Shown: positions 18,492-27,632, counted from the stretch's first letter. The stretch: 64,000 bases of DNA from Streptomyces venezuelae (GCF_008642295.1 NZ_CP029190.1:2011001-2075000), one strand, 5' to 3'. The notes: generated by a model not told the origin, from the sequence alone. Numbers and translations are program-made.

Positions 18492-19166
18492 GTGTTCGAA
18501 TTTCTTGAGTCCGGGCAGTACGACCTGCTCGGCGCCTTCTGGGTGACGGTGCAGCTCACCCTCTACTCGGCGATCGGGTCCCTGGTCTGGGGCACCCTGC
18601 TCGCCGGGATGCGGGTCAGCCCGGTCCCGCTGATGCGGGTCTTCGGCACTGCATACGTGAACGTCGTGCGGAACATCCCGCTCACCGTGCTGATCATCGG
18701 CTGCTCGCTGGGCCTCAACCAGACGCTCGGGTTCTCCATGGGCGCCGAGCGCTTCGAGGACATCGGCTTCCGGCTCGCCGTGCTCGGTTTCTCCGCCTAC
18801 ACCGGCACCTTCGTGTGCGAGGCGCTGCGTTCCGGCATCAACACGGTGCCGGTCGGCCAGGCCGAGGCGGCCCGCGCGCTGGGCCTGAGCTTCACCCAGG
18901 TCCTCCGTCTGATCGTGCTCCCCCAGGCCTTCCGGGCGGTCATCGCGCCGCTCGCCAACGTACTGATCGCCCTCACCAAGAACACCACGGTGGCGGCGGC
19001 CATCGGCGTGGCCGAGGCGGCCCTGCTGATGAAGGAAATGATCGAGAACGAAGCACAAGCGCTGTTCGCCGTCTTCGGGGTCATTGCCCTCGGCTTCGTC
19101 CTGCTGACCCTGCCCACCGGTCTGCTGCTGGGCTGGGTGGCCAAGCGAGTGGCGGTGAAGCGATGA
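18492..19166 (+). CDS. gluC: Glutamate ABC transporter permease GluC
   Basis: A 224-residue integral membrane subunit of the HisM/ArtM type with about five membrane helices and the EAA loop (GQAEAARALGLSFTQVLRLIVLPQAFR) that docks on GluA. It starts with GTG at 18492, 34 bases after the intercistronic hairpin. Its stop overlaps the gluD start in ATGA, so the two permeases are translationally coupled and made in equal amounts. Confidence 0.93.
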   Translation: MFEFLESGQYDLLGAFWVTVQLTLYSAIGSLVWGTLLAGMRVSPVPLMRVFGTAYVNVVRNIPLTVLIIGCSLGLNQTLGFSMGAERFEDIGFRLAVLGFSAYTGTFVCEALRSGINTVPVGQAEAARALGLSFTQVLRLIVLPQAFRAVIAPLANVLIALTKNTTVAAAIGVAEAALLMKEMIENEAQALFAVFGVIALGFVLLTLPTGLLLGWVAKRVAVKR

Positions 19167-20095
19167 GCTCGGTGCTCTACGACACGCCGGGGCCCAAGGC
19201 CAAGGCGCGCAACATCATCTACACCGCGGTCTTCCTGGTGCTGCTGGCACTGGCCGGGTGGTGGGTGATAGGCACCCTGGCCGACAAGAACCAGCTGGAG
19301 GCAGACAAGTGGACGCCGTTCCTGGAGGGTAAGGTCTGGACGACCTTCCTCCTGCCGGGCCTCGGCGAGACCATCAAGGCCGGCCTCATCGCCATGGTGA
19401 TCGCGCTGCCGCTGGGCGCCCTCTTCGGTATCGGCCGGCTCTCCGACCACGCCTGGGTGCGCGTCCCGGTCGGCGCGGTCGTCGAGTTCTTCCGCGCCAT
19501 GCCGGTGCTGATCCTCATGGTGTTCGGCTCCGCGCTGTTCGTGAAGTTCACGGACATCGACTCCGAGATCAGGCCGCTGTACGCCTGCGTCACCGGCCTG
19601 GTGCTCTACAACGCCTCGGTGATCGCCGAGATCGTCCGGGCCGGCATCCTGTCGCTGCCCAAGGGGCAGGGCGAGGCGGCCAAGGCGCTCGGTCTGCGCA
19701 AGAGCCAGATCATGGCCCACGTGCTGATCCCGCAGGCGGTCGCGGCGATGCTGCCCGCCCTGATCAGCCAACTGGTCGTCATCCTCAAGGACACCGCCAT
19801 CGCGGGCGCCGTCCTGGGCCTGGGCGAACTGCTGTCGATGAACCGGCAGATCTCCGCCAACTACAGCAACACCATCCCGACCCTGGTCGTGATCGCCCTG
19901 CTGTACGTGGTGCTGAACTTCGCGCTCACCGGCTTCGCCTCCTGGCTGGAGCGGCGGCTGCGGCAGCAGAAGAAGAAGTCCGGCGGTACGGCCGCTCCCG
20001 CCGTGACCGTCACCGACAAGGCGGGCGGCGACGGTGGCGCCACCGCCGCGATCCCCGCCCAGGGCGACGGCTCGGACGTGGTCTCGAAGGACTGA
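19163..20095 (+). CDS. gluD: Glutamate ABC transporter permease GluD
   Basis: A 310-residue partner permease of GluC with an N-terminal helix followed by a periplasmic segment of about 40 residues, then the conserved permease core with its EAA loop (GQGEAAKALGLRKSQIMAHVLIPQA). The last 45 residues after the final helix are a charged cytoplasmic tail rich in Gly, Lys and Ala, longer than in most homologs. Start ATG 19163 is fixed by the ATGA overlap with gluC. Last gene of the operon, followed by a strong hairpin. Confidence 0.93.
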   Translation: MSSVLYDTPGPKAKARNIIYTAVFLVLLALAGWWVIGTLADKNQLEADKWTPFLEGKVWTTFLLPGLGETIKAGLIAMVIALPLGALFGIGRLSDHAWVRVPVGAVVEFFRAMPVLILMVFGSALFVKFTDIDSEIRPLYACVTGLVLYNASVIAEIVRAGILSLPKGQGEAAKALGLRKSQIMAHVLIPQAVAAMLPALISQLVVILKDTAIAGAVLGLGELLSMNRQISANYSNTIPTLVVIALLYVVLNFALTGFASWLERRLRQQKKKSGGTAAPAVTVTDKAGGDGGATAAIPAQGDGSDVVSKD

Positions 20096-20135
20096 GGCCC
20101 GCCCCAGGGGTCGCTCCTGACCCTTCATCACCTCG

Positions 20136-20177
20136 TGTGCGCGGTGCGCCGGATCACCTCCCGGCGCACCGCGCACA
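20136..20177. terminator. Terminator of the glu operon
   Basis: A perfect 17-bp stem (TGTGCGCGGTGCGCCGG and its complement) around an 8-base loop begins 40 bases after the gluD stop. It lacks a U tract, as is normal in high-GC actinobacteria. It separates gluABCD from the following monooxygenase gene on the same strand. Confidence 0.8.
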
Positions 20178-20275
20178 TGCGTGCGACGGCGTTGCGCCCG
20201 GTGTCACTTGACGCACGCACCTTCAGTGGGTTGCATACGGTCTGTGATCACATACCGGACACCGGGAGCCGCGCC

Positions 20276-22003
20276 ATGGACCCGGTGATCGTCGTCGGCG
20301 CGGGGCCCGTCGGACTGTCCCTGTCCCTCGCCCTGGCCGGCCAGGGCGTGCCCTCCGTCCTCCTCGACGAGGGCCCCGGCAAGGACGAACCACGACCGGC
20401 CCGGACGGTCGTGCTGCACGCCGACACCGCCGCCATGGCGCAGCGCCTCGGCTGTACGACGCTGCGCGACGAGGGCGCCCACTTCGCCGCCTGGCGCACC
20501 CTGCGCCGGCGGCAGCAGACCCACCGGAGCACCTTCGAGGACCACCCGGCCCCGCTGCACGTCCCCCAGCACGCCCTCGCCCGCGGCCTGCGGGACGCAG
20601 CCGCGGCCCACCCCTTGGTGCAGCTGGTTCCGGACAGCCGCCTGGACTCGCTGGAGCAGGAGGCGCAGGGGGTCACCGTGCACACCCGGGGTGCCGAAAC
20701 CACCTGGTGGCGCGGGAGTTGGCTGGTCGGCTGCGATGGCGCCCGGTCCACCGTCCGCAAGCTCCTCGGCATCCGCTTCCCCGGCCGTACCGCCGTCGAA
20801 CGGCATGCGGTGGCCGCTCTGCGCACCGAACTCCCCTGGCCGGGCGAGGCCCTGCTGCACCGCGGCCACTCCTCCGGTGTCACCGAGGTGACGGCCCGGC
20901 CGCTGCCCGACGGGGTGTGGCGGCTGGACTGGCTGCTGCCGCCGCGCGGCGACCTGGTCACCCCGGACGCGTTGATCGCCCTGATCCGGGAGACCCTGGC
21001 GGGCTGGTGCGGCGGTACCACTCCCCCGTACGACCTGATCGACACCGGGGTGTACACCGTGCACCACCGGCTGGCCCGGAGCTGGCGCGAGGGCCGCGCC
21101 TTCCTCGCCGGAGACGCCGCGCACCTGCTCGGCGCGGTGGGCACCCAGGGGGTCGAGGAAGGGCTGCGGGACGTCGAGAACCTGGCCTGGAAGCTGGCCC
21201 TGGCCTGGCATCACGGGGCCTCCGAGGGGCTCCTGGACAGCTACCAGGCCGAACGGCGCACCGCCGTGGCCGCCCGGCTGCGCGCCGCCGACCAGGCACT
21301 GCCGGTGCTGCGGGGCGGCGGCGGGCTGCGCAGCTACCTGCCGGGGTCCGGGCGCACCCACGAACTGCTGCTCGCCGAAGGCCATCTGGGGCGCGGGCCG
21401 CTCGGTTCCGCGCCGGCGTACGCCCCTCCGGTCGCGGTCCGCGAAGTACCGACCGACACCGAGCCGGGCGGCGCCGTGGCGAACGTACCGGTGACCGCGC
21501 CGGACGGGTCGACCGTGCCGCTGCGGGACCTGCTGGGGAGCCGGCTGCTGGTGGTGCTGGTGGCACCGGGAACCGGGGTGTGGGACCGGCGGCACTGGAT
21601 GAAGGCCGGGCTGATGCCCCGGCTGGCGGCGGCGGTGAGCGCCCTGCCGGTACGGGCGGAACTGCTGGTCGCCGACGGCTACCCGGGGGCGCCCGCGCAC
21701 ACCGTGCTGCTGGTCCGGCCGGACGGCCATCTGGCGGCGACCTTCGCGGGGGTCCGGCCGGCCGAGTTGTACGAGGCGGCCGACGCGGTCCGGGCGGGGG
21801 CGCCCGGCGGGACCGGGGAGGCCGGGGCGAAGGGCGCGGCCGGCTCCGGCACGGCCGCCGGGGAGAGCGCCGGGAAAGGCGCCGGAAAGGGTGCCGGGGA
21901 GGGCGCCGCCGCGGTGGCCGCGGTCCCCGCCCGGCCGGCCCGGCCCGCCCTCCCCGCCGCGGTGCCCGCCGCACCGGGGGAGTCCACCACGCCACAGCAG
22001 TGA
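20276..22003 (+). CDS. FAD-dependent aromatic monooxygenase (PheA/TfdB type)
   Basis: A 575-residue group A flavoprotein monooxygenase. The dinucleotide motif GAGPVGLSLSLALAGQG begins at residue 8, the DG motif is in GCDGARSTVRKLLG and the second FAD motif is FLAGDAAHLLGAVGTQGV; the usual proline of the GD motif region reads Leu-Gly-Ala. The C-terminal thioredoxin-like domain of the phenol hydroxylase group follows (about residues 400-500). The last 75 residues are a Gly/Ala/Lys low-complexity tail, which is not part of the family. Substrate unknown; such enzymes hydroxylate phenols or polyketides. ATG 20276 is the first start with the FAD motif at the normal distance. Confidence 0.87.
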   Translation: MDPVIVVGAGPVGLSLSLALAGQGVPSVLLDEGPGKDEPRPARTVVLHADTAAMAQRLGCTTLRDEGAHFAAWRTLRRRQQTHRSTFEDHPAPLHVPQHALARGLRDAAAAHPLVQLVPDSRLDSLEQEAQGVTVHTRGAETTWWRGSWLVGCDGARSTVRKLLGIRFPGRTAVERHAVAALRTELPWPGEALLHRGHSSGVTEVTARPLPDGVWRLDWLLPPRGDLVTPDALIALIRETLAGWCGGTTPPYDLIDTGVYTVHHRLARSWREGRAFLAGDAAHLLGAVGTQGVEEGLRDVENLAWKLALAWHHGASEGLLDSYQAERRTAVAARLRAADQALPVLRGGGGLRSYLPGSGRTHELLLAEGHLGRGPLGSAPAYAPPVAVREVPTDTEPGGAVANVPVTAPDGSTVPLRDLLGSRLLVVLVAPGTGVWDRRHWMKAGLMPRLAAAVSALPVRAELLVADGYPGAPAHTVLLVRPDGHLAATFAGVRPAELYEAADAVRAGAPGGTGEAGAKGAAGSGTAAGESAGKGAGKGAGEGAAAVAAVPARPARPALPAAVPAAPGESTTPQQ

Positions 22004-22082
22004 TCGATTGACCCTCAAGGTCACTCGTGGTTCACTCGCGGACATGACCGGCACCGACGTACGCCTCTGGCGGAGGGTCCAC

Positions 22083-22130
22083 ATGGACCTGCTCCGCTAT
22101 GCGGGCTGCGTCTGTCGCCCCGCCTGCTGA
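22083..22130 (+). CDS. Cysteine-rich leader peptide
   Basis: A 15-codon frame encoding MDLLRYAGCVCRPAC, with GGAGGG five bases upstream of its ATG, ends 64 bases before the cysteine dioxygenase start. Cysteine makes up 3 of 15 residues at positions 9, 11 and 15, the last being the final sense codon. Short Cys-containing leader peptides of this style are known before sulfur genes in actinobacteria, and polycysteine leaders act as cysteine-responsive attenuators in mycobacteria. The frame is open to an ATG at 22044, which would give 28 residues ending identically. A small GCGCGC hairpin (22145-22162) follows. Function as a cysteine sensor is inference. Confidence 0.75.
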   Translation: MDLLRYAGCVCRPAC

Positions 22131-22194
22131 TTCGCCTTTCTTCCGCGCGCCGTCGTGCGCGCTCCCACGCGAACCCCCAGGACGGTCATCCTCC

Positions 22195-22755
22195 ATGTCT
22201 GCACCCTCGTACGCGCCTGCGCCCGGCCACGCCCCGGATCAGGCCACAGCCCGCCCGCACACCGGGCCCACCGCCGCCGAACTCCTCGAGTTCGCCCTGC
22301 GCACCGCCTCCGACCCGGAGGTGATCGACTCACTCCCCCTCGATCCCGAAGGCCGCACCTGGGTGCGGCTGGACGGCCCGGGCGGCAGCGAGGCCTGGCT
22401 GATCGGCTGGCCACCGGGCACCGGCACCGGCTGGCACGACCACGCCGAGTCGCGCGGCGCGTTCGCCACCGCCCGCGGCCGGCTCACCGAGCACTCCCTC
22501 GCCGTCCGGCTGCCCTCGGAGGGCTGGCAGAGCCTGGAACTGGCCGCCGGGCACGACCGGAGCCGCAGCCTCGGCCCGGGTAGCGGGCGGGCCTTCGGCG
22601 AGTACCACGTCCACGAGGTGCTCAACCCGTCCGCGGCGGAGCACGCGGTCTCGGTTCACGCGTACTACCCGCCGCTGCCGCAGATCCGCCGGTACAGCCG
22701 CACCGGCCCGGTCCTCACGCTGGAGCACGTCGAGCGCCCGGCGGACTGGGAATGA
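22195..22755 (+). CDS. Cysteine dioxygenase
   Basis: A 186-residue cupin that oxidises L-cysteine to cysteine sulfinate with non-heme iron. The iron ligands are visible as His81 and His83 in GWHDHAES and His138 or His140 in EYHVHEV, the pattern of bacterial type I cysteine dioxygenases. The residue forming a Cys-Tyr crosslink in mammals is replaced by Gly in this family (ESRGAF). It overlaps the downstream rhodanese gene (ATGA) and is preceded by a cysteine-rich leader peptide, so expression is probably tuned to cysteine supply. Its own ribosome site is weak (AGGAC twelve bases upstream). Confidence 0.93.
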   Translation: MSAPSYAPAPGHAPDQATARPHTGPTAAELLEFALRTASDPEVIDSLPLDPEGRTWVRLDGPGGSEAWLIGWPPGTGTGWHDHAESRGAFATARGRLTEHSLAVRLPSEGWQSLELAAGHDRSRSLGPGSGRAFGEYHVHEVLNPSAAEHAVSVHAYYPPLPQIRRYSRTGPVLTLEHVERPADWE

Positions 22756-23168
22756 GCACCGCGCAGCCGGCCCGGACCGGCATCGACGGGCACCTGGAGC
22801 GGATCCGGGCGGGGTACGAGCGGATCGGGGCGCGGGAGGCGTACGCGGCGGTCGAGGCGGGTGAGGCCCTGCTGGTCGACACCCGGTACCAGGCGCTCCG
22901 GGAACGGGACGGGCTGATCCCGGGCGCCCTGCTGGTCGAGCGGAACGAACTGGAGTGGCGGCTGGACCCGTCCGGCAGCCACCGCGCCCCCGCGGCCACC
23001 CGGCACGATCTGCGCTGGATCGTGGTCTGCAACGAGGGGTACGCCTCCAGTCTGGCCGTGGACTCCTTGCACCGGCTGGGCCTGTACCGGGCCACCGACC
23101 TGGTCGGCGGCTTCCAGGCGTGGAAGGCGGCCGGCCTGCCGGTGACCGCGGTGGGCGCTCGCGGCTGA
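22752..23168 (+). CDS. Rhodanese-like sulfurtransferase
   Basis: A 138-residue single-domain rhodanese. The active-site loop is CNEGYAS with Cys93 as the persulfide carrier, and the CDC25-like VDTR motif is present upstream. Its start overlaps the stop of the cysteine dioxygenase (ATGA), so the two are coupled. Rhodaneses of this group probably handle sulfane sulfur or sulfite arising from cysteine oxidation. The protein is cytoplasmic with no signal peptide. Confidence 0.92.
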   Translation: MSTAQPARTGIDGHLERIRAGYERIGAREAYAAVEAGEALLVDTRYQALRERDGLIPGALLVERNELEWRLDPSGSHRAPAATRHDLRWIVVCNEGYASSLAVDSLHRLGLYRATDLVGGFQAWKAAGLPVTAVGARG

Positions 23169-23179
23169 GTCCCGGCACG

Positions 23180-23222
23180 CGCGAGGGTGCCCCGGATCTC
23201 CGCGCTCCGGGGCACCCTCGCG
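23180..23222. terminator. Bidirectional terminator after the rhodanese gene
   Basis: A perfect 17-bp stem (CGCGAGGGTGCCCCGGA and its complement) with a 9-base loop lies between the convergent rhodanese and ABC permease genes. It can stop transcription from both sides. Confidence 0.85.
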
Positions 23223-23262
23223 TCGTACGGCCACCGGCCACGGGCTCGCCGGGGGCAGGGGC

Positions 23263-25845
23263 CTACTGCCTGGCGGTGGCCGCGTCCACCGGGCGGGCCC
23301 GGAGGGCGAGCCGGCCCGGCAGGGCGGTGGCGGCCAGGGCCAGCAGGGCGGCGATGCCGACCACCGTCGCGTACACCAGGGGCAGGACCGCGGGGGTCGC
23401 GCCGCCGGTCATACCGGTGCTGAAGGCGGTCAGGACGGCGGCTGAGATCCCGGTGCCGAGGACCGCGCCGAGCAGCAGCACCGCCAGGGCTTCCGTACGG
23501 ATCATGCGGAGCACCTGGCGCCGGGTGGCACCGGCCAGCCGCAGCATCGCGAACTCGCGGATCCGCTCGGCGGTGGACATCGCCAGCGTGTTGACCACGG
23601 CGATCGCGGTGAAGGCGAGGACCAGGCCCATGCCAAGGAGGTTGATCTCGGCGCCGGCCTGCTGCCGTTCGGCGCGTGCGGTATCCGCATCGGCCGCGGA
23701 GAGGACGGCGGTACCGGGGAACTCCTGGACCGCGGCGGCCAGTTGCGCCCGGCCGGTGCCGGGCTCGGTGGCCACCAGCACACTGCTCGCGAGGGGATTG
23801 TCCAGGTGGGCGGCGACCAGGTCGTGGGGCAGGGTCAGATCGCCGAAGCCGAGACCGCGGGTGTAGACGGCGGAGACGGTGAGGGTGGCGGGGGTGCCGT
23901 CGCCGAGGTGGACGGTGAGCGGGCTGCCGGGCTTCAGGCCGAGTTGGTGGGCGGCGAGTTCGCTGACCGCGGCGCTCCGGTCGCCGAAGCCGGCCAGGGT
24001 GCCGCTGCTGACCGCGGGGTCCCAGGTCCTGGTGAGACCCTCGGGGGTGACGCCCTGGACGGCGTACTTGGTGAGGCCGACCCGGACGGTGCCGTGCACG
24101 ATCTCGGTGGCGGCGGTGACCCCGGGGGTGTGCCGGATCTTCTGCGCGGCCCCGCCGGTCACGCCGGGGCCCTGCGCGGCGAGCACCCAGCCCGCCCGGA
24201 CCCCGTCGCGGGCCTGGCTGCGGGCGGCGTCGCCGAGGGTGGGCTGGACGAAGAGGACCGTGCAGGTCATACCGATGAGCAGGGTGATCGGGGTGACGGC
24301 GGAGGCCATGCGGGTGGCGTTGCCGCGCAGGTTGGCGGTGGCGAGCCGGCCGTTCGTACCGGTGAGGCGCAGGGGTCCGGACAGCAGGGCGGTGGCGCCG
24401 CGCACCAGCAGCGGGCCGAGCAGCGCGACCGCTCCGGTGAGCACGACCACGGTGAGGAAGGTGACGGGGGTGGAGGCGGGCTCGGTGCGCAGGGTGCCGA
24501 GTACGGCGACCAGTACGGCCCCGCCGGCCAGCAGCAGCAGACCGGCGGCGATCCGGGCCCAGGCGGGGCGGCTGCGCTCGACCGAGGCCTCGGCGAGGGC
24601 TTCGGCCGGGCGGATCCGGGCGATGCGGCGGGAGGTGATCCGGGCTGCGGACCAGGCGCCGAGCAGGGTGGCGGCGACGGCCGCGGCCATCGGAAAGATC
24701 CCGGCGGTGCGCTCGAGGGTGGCGGGGACCGCCCCGAGCTCGACGAACCGGCCGTGCAGCCAGGCGGCCAGCGGAAGGCCGGCGAGGGCGCCGAGCACAC
24801 CGGCGGCCAGGCCCACGATCACCGACTCGCGTCCGAGCAGCCGGCGGAGCTCCCCGGGGGTGGCGGCGATGGCGCGGAGCAGGGCGAGTTCGCGGTGCCG
24901 CTGCTGGACGGAGAGGGAGAAGGTGCCGACGACGACGAGGATCGCGACGAGGAGGGAGGTGCCGCCCATGGCCCCGCCCATGGAGACCAGTTTGGTGCGG
25001 GCACCGGCCGCGTCGAGGAACTCGACCGGGCCGCGGCCGTCGCCGGTGCTGACCTGTGCGGTGGTGCCGGCCAGTGCCTTGCGGAGGTCGGCGGCGAGTG
25101 CGGTGTCGCTCACTCCGGCTTTCGGCAGGACCCCGATGGCGGTGACCCGGCCGTCGCGGGCGGCGAGCCGGCGGGCCTCGGCGGCGTGGAAGAACAGGGA
25201 GGTCTGGTGTGCCGGATCGCCGTGCTCCGCGCGGGCGATGCCGCTGACGGTGTAGGTCTTCGGCTCTCCGGTGGCCTGCACGGTGAGCGGGGTGCCGGGC
25301 GTCAGCCCGGCCCGGGCGGCGAGCTCCCGGTCGACGACCACCTCGCGGTCGCTCTGGGGCGCCCGGCCGGTCGCGAGGGTGAAGGGGGTGAGCACGGCGG
25401 AGTCCCAGGCGTGCCCGTAGCTGCGCTTGCCGGAGGCGGCCGAGGCAGGGGCAGGGGCAGGGCCCGGTACCGGGGCCGGGGCCGGGATCATCGGTACGGC
25501 CTGGAAGGTCAGCTCGGGCACGGCCCGCTTCACCCCGGGCACCCGACGGACCGTCTCCAGAGTGTCCGCGGGCAGCCAGGCCCGCTCGGCCATCGGCTTG
25601 GCCTTGTGCTTGGTCTTGGTCTTGCCCTTCTTCTGCTTGACCGTGGTGCGGTGCACGTTCTGGTCGGCGGAGACCACGACCGGAGTGGCCGCGTACCGCT
25701 CGGTCCGGATCTTTCCGCGCAGTCCGGTTTCCAGCAGGGTGCCGCATGCCGTGATGAGCGCGGCGGCGCACAGGAGGGCGACAAAGGCGCCGAGGAAGCC
25801 GGCTTTGCGGTACCGGACGGACTGGAGGGCGTAACGCAGCATCAT
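23263..25845 (-). CDS. FtsX-type ABC transporter permease
   Basis: An 860-residue membrane protein of the MacB/FtsX superfamily with a first helix after the basic start (MMLRYALQSVRYRKAG), a large extracellular domain, three helices (MGGTSLLVAILVVVG region and following), a repeated extracellular domain and a last group of three helices: the duplicated FtsX layout. A histidine/lysine-rich segment (KQKKGKTKTKHKAKP) near residue 65 is unusual. Such permeases work with a LolD-like ATPase, normally encoded next to them; none is present, since recX lies 100 bases upstream on the same strand. Start at 25845 or 25842 cannot be told apart. Confidence 0.9.
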   Translation of the reverse strand: MMLRYALQSVRYRKAGFLGAFVALLCAAALITACGTLLETGLRGKIRTERYAATPVVVSADQNVHRTTVKQKKGKTKTKHKAKPMAERAWLPADTLETVRRVPGVKRAVPELTFQAVPMIPAPAPVPGPAPAPASAASGKRSYGHAWDSAVLTPFTLATGRAPQSDREVVVDRELAARAGLTPGTPLTVQATGEPKTYTVSGIARAEHGDPAHQTSLFFHAAEARRLAARDGRVTAIGVLPKAGVSDTALAADLRKALAGTTAQVSTGDGRGPVEFLDAAGARTKLVSMGGAMGGTSLLVAILVVVGTFSLSVQQRHRELALLRAIAATPGELRRLLGRESVIVGLAAGVLGALAGLPLAAWLHGRFVELGAVPATLERTAGIFPMAAAVAATLLGAWSAARITSRRIARIRPAEALAEASVERSRPAWARIAAGLLLLAGGAVLVAVLGTLRTEPASTPVTFLTVVVLTGAVALLGPLLVRGATALLSGPLRLTGTNGRLATANLRGNATRMASAVTPITLLIGMTCTVLFVQPTLGDAARSQARDGVRAGWVLAAQGPGVTGGAAQKIRHTPGVTAATEIVHGTVRVGLTKYAVQGVTPEGLTRTWDPAVSSGTLAGFGDRSAAVSELAAHQLGLKPGSPLTVHLGDGTPATLTVSAVYTRGLGFGDLTLPHDLVAAHLDNPLASSVLVATEPGTGRAQLAAAVQEFPGTAVLSAADADTARAERQQAGAEINLLGMGLVLAFTAIAVVNTLAMSTAERIREFAMLRLAGATRRQVLRMIRTEALAVLLLGAVLGTGISAAVLTAFSTGMTGGATPAVLPLVYATVVGIAALLALAATALPGRLALRARPVDAATARQ

Positions 25846-25946
25846 GTGCCCAACTCTGCTGTCGGCGCCGCTCCCTGGCATTGGAGCGGTCCGGCCTCCT
25901 CACCCGGGGGCTACCCCCACCCCGGGCGCGCAGCGGGTCGCCGGCG

Positions 25947-26510
25947 TCAGTACCCCTCGTACGGCAGGTCGTCCGTGTCTTCGCCCTCTTCCTCCAGGGC
26001 ACGGCGGACCACCCGCAGGGCCATGCCTTCCGGGTAGCCCTTGCGGGCCAGCATCCCGGCGAGGCGGCGGATGCGCTTGTCCCGCTCCAGCCCCCGGGTG
26101 GAGCGGAGTTTGCGCGCCACCAGCTCCCGGGCCGTCTCTTCCTCCTGCTCGGAGTCGAGCTGTTCCAGCGCTTCGGTGACCAGGTTGCCGTCGACCCCCT
26201 TGGTGCGCAGCTCGCGGGCGAGCGCCCGGCGGGCAAGGCCGCGGCCCCGGTGGCGGGACTCGACCCAGGCGCCCGCGAACGCGGCGTCGTCGATCAGGCC
26301 CACCTCCTCGAACCGGGAGAGGACCTCCTCCGACACCTCCTCGGGGATGCCTCGCTTGTGCAGGGCGTCCGCGAGCTGCCGCCGGGTGCGCGGGCTCCCC
26401 GTGAGCAGACGCAGGCAGATGGCCCGCGCCTGCTCCTCGGGGCTCTGGGGCGGCAGCTCCTGTCCGGCCCTCGACGGACCGGAGCCACCGCCCCCGTCGT
26501 ACTCCCCCAT
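25947..26510 (-). CDS. recX: Regulatory protein RecX
   Basis: A 187-residue RecX protein that binds RecA filaments and limits their activity. Three tandem helical repeats are visible (AICLRLLTGSPRTRRQLADALH, then DAAFAGAWVESRHRGRGLARR, then IRRLAGMLARKGYPEGMALRV). It begins 3 bases after the recA stop and is cotranscribed with it, the usual arrangement. The N-terminus is a short Gly-rich tail. No anomaly seen. Confidence 0.96.
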   Translation of the reverse strand: MGEYDGGGGSGPSRAGQELPPQSPEEQARAICLRLLTGSPRTRRQLADALHKRGIPEEVSEEVLSRFEEVGLIDDAAFAGAWVESRHRGRGLARRALARELRTKGVDGNLVTEALEQLDSEQEEETARELVARKLRSTRGLERDKRIRRLAGMLARKGYPEGMALRVVRRALEEEGEDTDDLPYEGY

Positions 26511-26513
26511 CGG

Positions 26514-27632
26514 TTAGCTCTTGGCCGCCGTGGTCTTGACCGCCTTGGCCTTCGCCGCCGGAGCCGGCACCGCCTTGGCCGCGTCGTCCGCGGGCGCCTC
26601 GCCGGCCGCCGCGCCCTCGGCGGGCTGCGCATCCTTCCGCACGCCCACGCCCAGCTTCTCCTTGATCTTCCGCTCGATCTCGTTGGCGAGGTCGGGGTTG
26701 TCCTTGAGGAAGTTGCGGGCGTTCTCCTTGCCCTGGCCGAGCTGGTCGCCCTCGTACGTGTACCAGGCACCGGCCTTGCGCACGAAGCCGTGCTCCACGC
26801 CCATGTCGATCAGGCCGCCCTCGCGGCTGATGCCCTGGCCGTAGAGGATGTCGAACTCGGCCTGCTTGAAGGGCGGCGCGACCTTGTTCTTGACGACCTT
26901 GACGCGGGTGCGGTTGCCGACCGCGTCGGTGCCGTCCTTGAGGGTCTCGATACGGCGGATGTCGAGGCGCACCGAGGCGTAGAACTTCAGCGCCCGGCCA
27001 CCGGTGGTCGTCTCCGGGGAGCCGAACATCACACCGATCTTCTCGCGGAGCTGGTTGATGAAGATCGCCGTGGTCTTGGACTGGTTGAGCGCGCTGGTGA
27101 TCTTCCGGAGCGCCTGGCTCATCAGCCGGGCCTGGAGACCCACGTGCGAGTCGCCCATCTCGCCCTCGATTTCCGCGCGCGGCACGAGCGCCGCGACGGA
27201 GTCGATGACGATGAGGTCGAGGGCACCGGAGCGGACCAGCATGTCCACGATCTCCAGGGCCTGCTCACCGGTGTCCGGCTGGGACAGGATGAGGTTGTCG
27301 GTGTCGACGCCCAGCGCCTTCGCGTACTCGGGGTCGAGCGCGTGTTCGGCGTCCACGAAGGCGACGGTGCCGCCGGCCTTCTGCGCATTGGCGACGGCGT
27401 GCAGGGTCAGGGTCGTCTTGCCGGAGGACTCCGGCCCGTACACCTCGACCACTCGGCCGCGCGGCAGCCCGCCGACGCCGAGGGCGATGTCCAGAGCGGT
27501 CGACCCGGTGGGGATGACCTCGATGGGGTCGTTCGGCCGGTCGCCGAGGCGCATCACGGCGCCCTTGCCGAATTGCCGTTCAATCTGTGCGAGCGCGGCG
27601 TCGAGCGCCTTCTCGCGGTCGGTGCCTGCCAT
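26514..27632 (-). CDS. recA: Recombinase RecA
   Basis: A 372-residue strand-exchange ATPase of homologous recombination that also triggers LexA self-cleavage. Walker A GPESSGKT contains Lys72; the Walker B VIDSVAAL and the L2 region ([12 protein letters not shown]) are intact. The Lys/Ala-rich C-terminal tail ending AAKS is typical of Streptomyces. ATG 27632 puts the conserved [17 protein letters not shown] at the normal position. Its promoter contains a LexA-type box; recX follows after 3 bases. Confidence 0.98.
   Translation of the reverse strand: MAGTDREKALDAALAQIERQFGKGAVMRLGDRPNDPIEVIPTGSTALDIALGVGGLPRGRVVEVYGPESSGKTTLTLHAVANAQKAGGTVAFVDAEHALDPEYAKALGVDTDNLILSQPDTGEQALEIVDMLVRSGALDLIVIDSVAALVPRAEIEGEMGDSHVGLQARLMSQALRKITSALNQSKTTAIFINQLREKIGVMFGSPETTTGGRALKFYASVRLDIRRIETLKDGTDAVGNRTRVKVVKNKVAPPFKQAEFDILYGQGISREGGLIDMGVEHGFVRKAGAWYTYEGDQLGQGKENARNFLKDNPDLANEIERKIKEKLGVGVRKDAQPAEGAAAGEAPADDAAKAVPAPAAKAKAVKTTAAKS

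Noticed and set aside
25846..25946. Remnant of an ABC ATPase between the permease and recX
   Set aside because: The 100 bases contain no Walker or signature motif in any frame.
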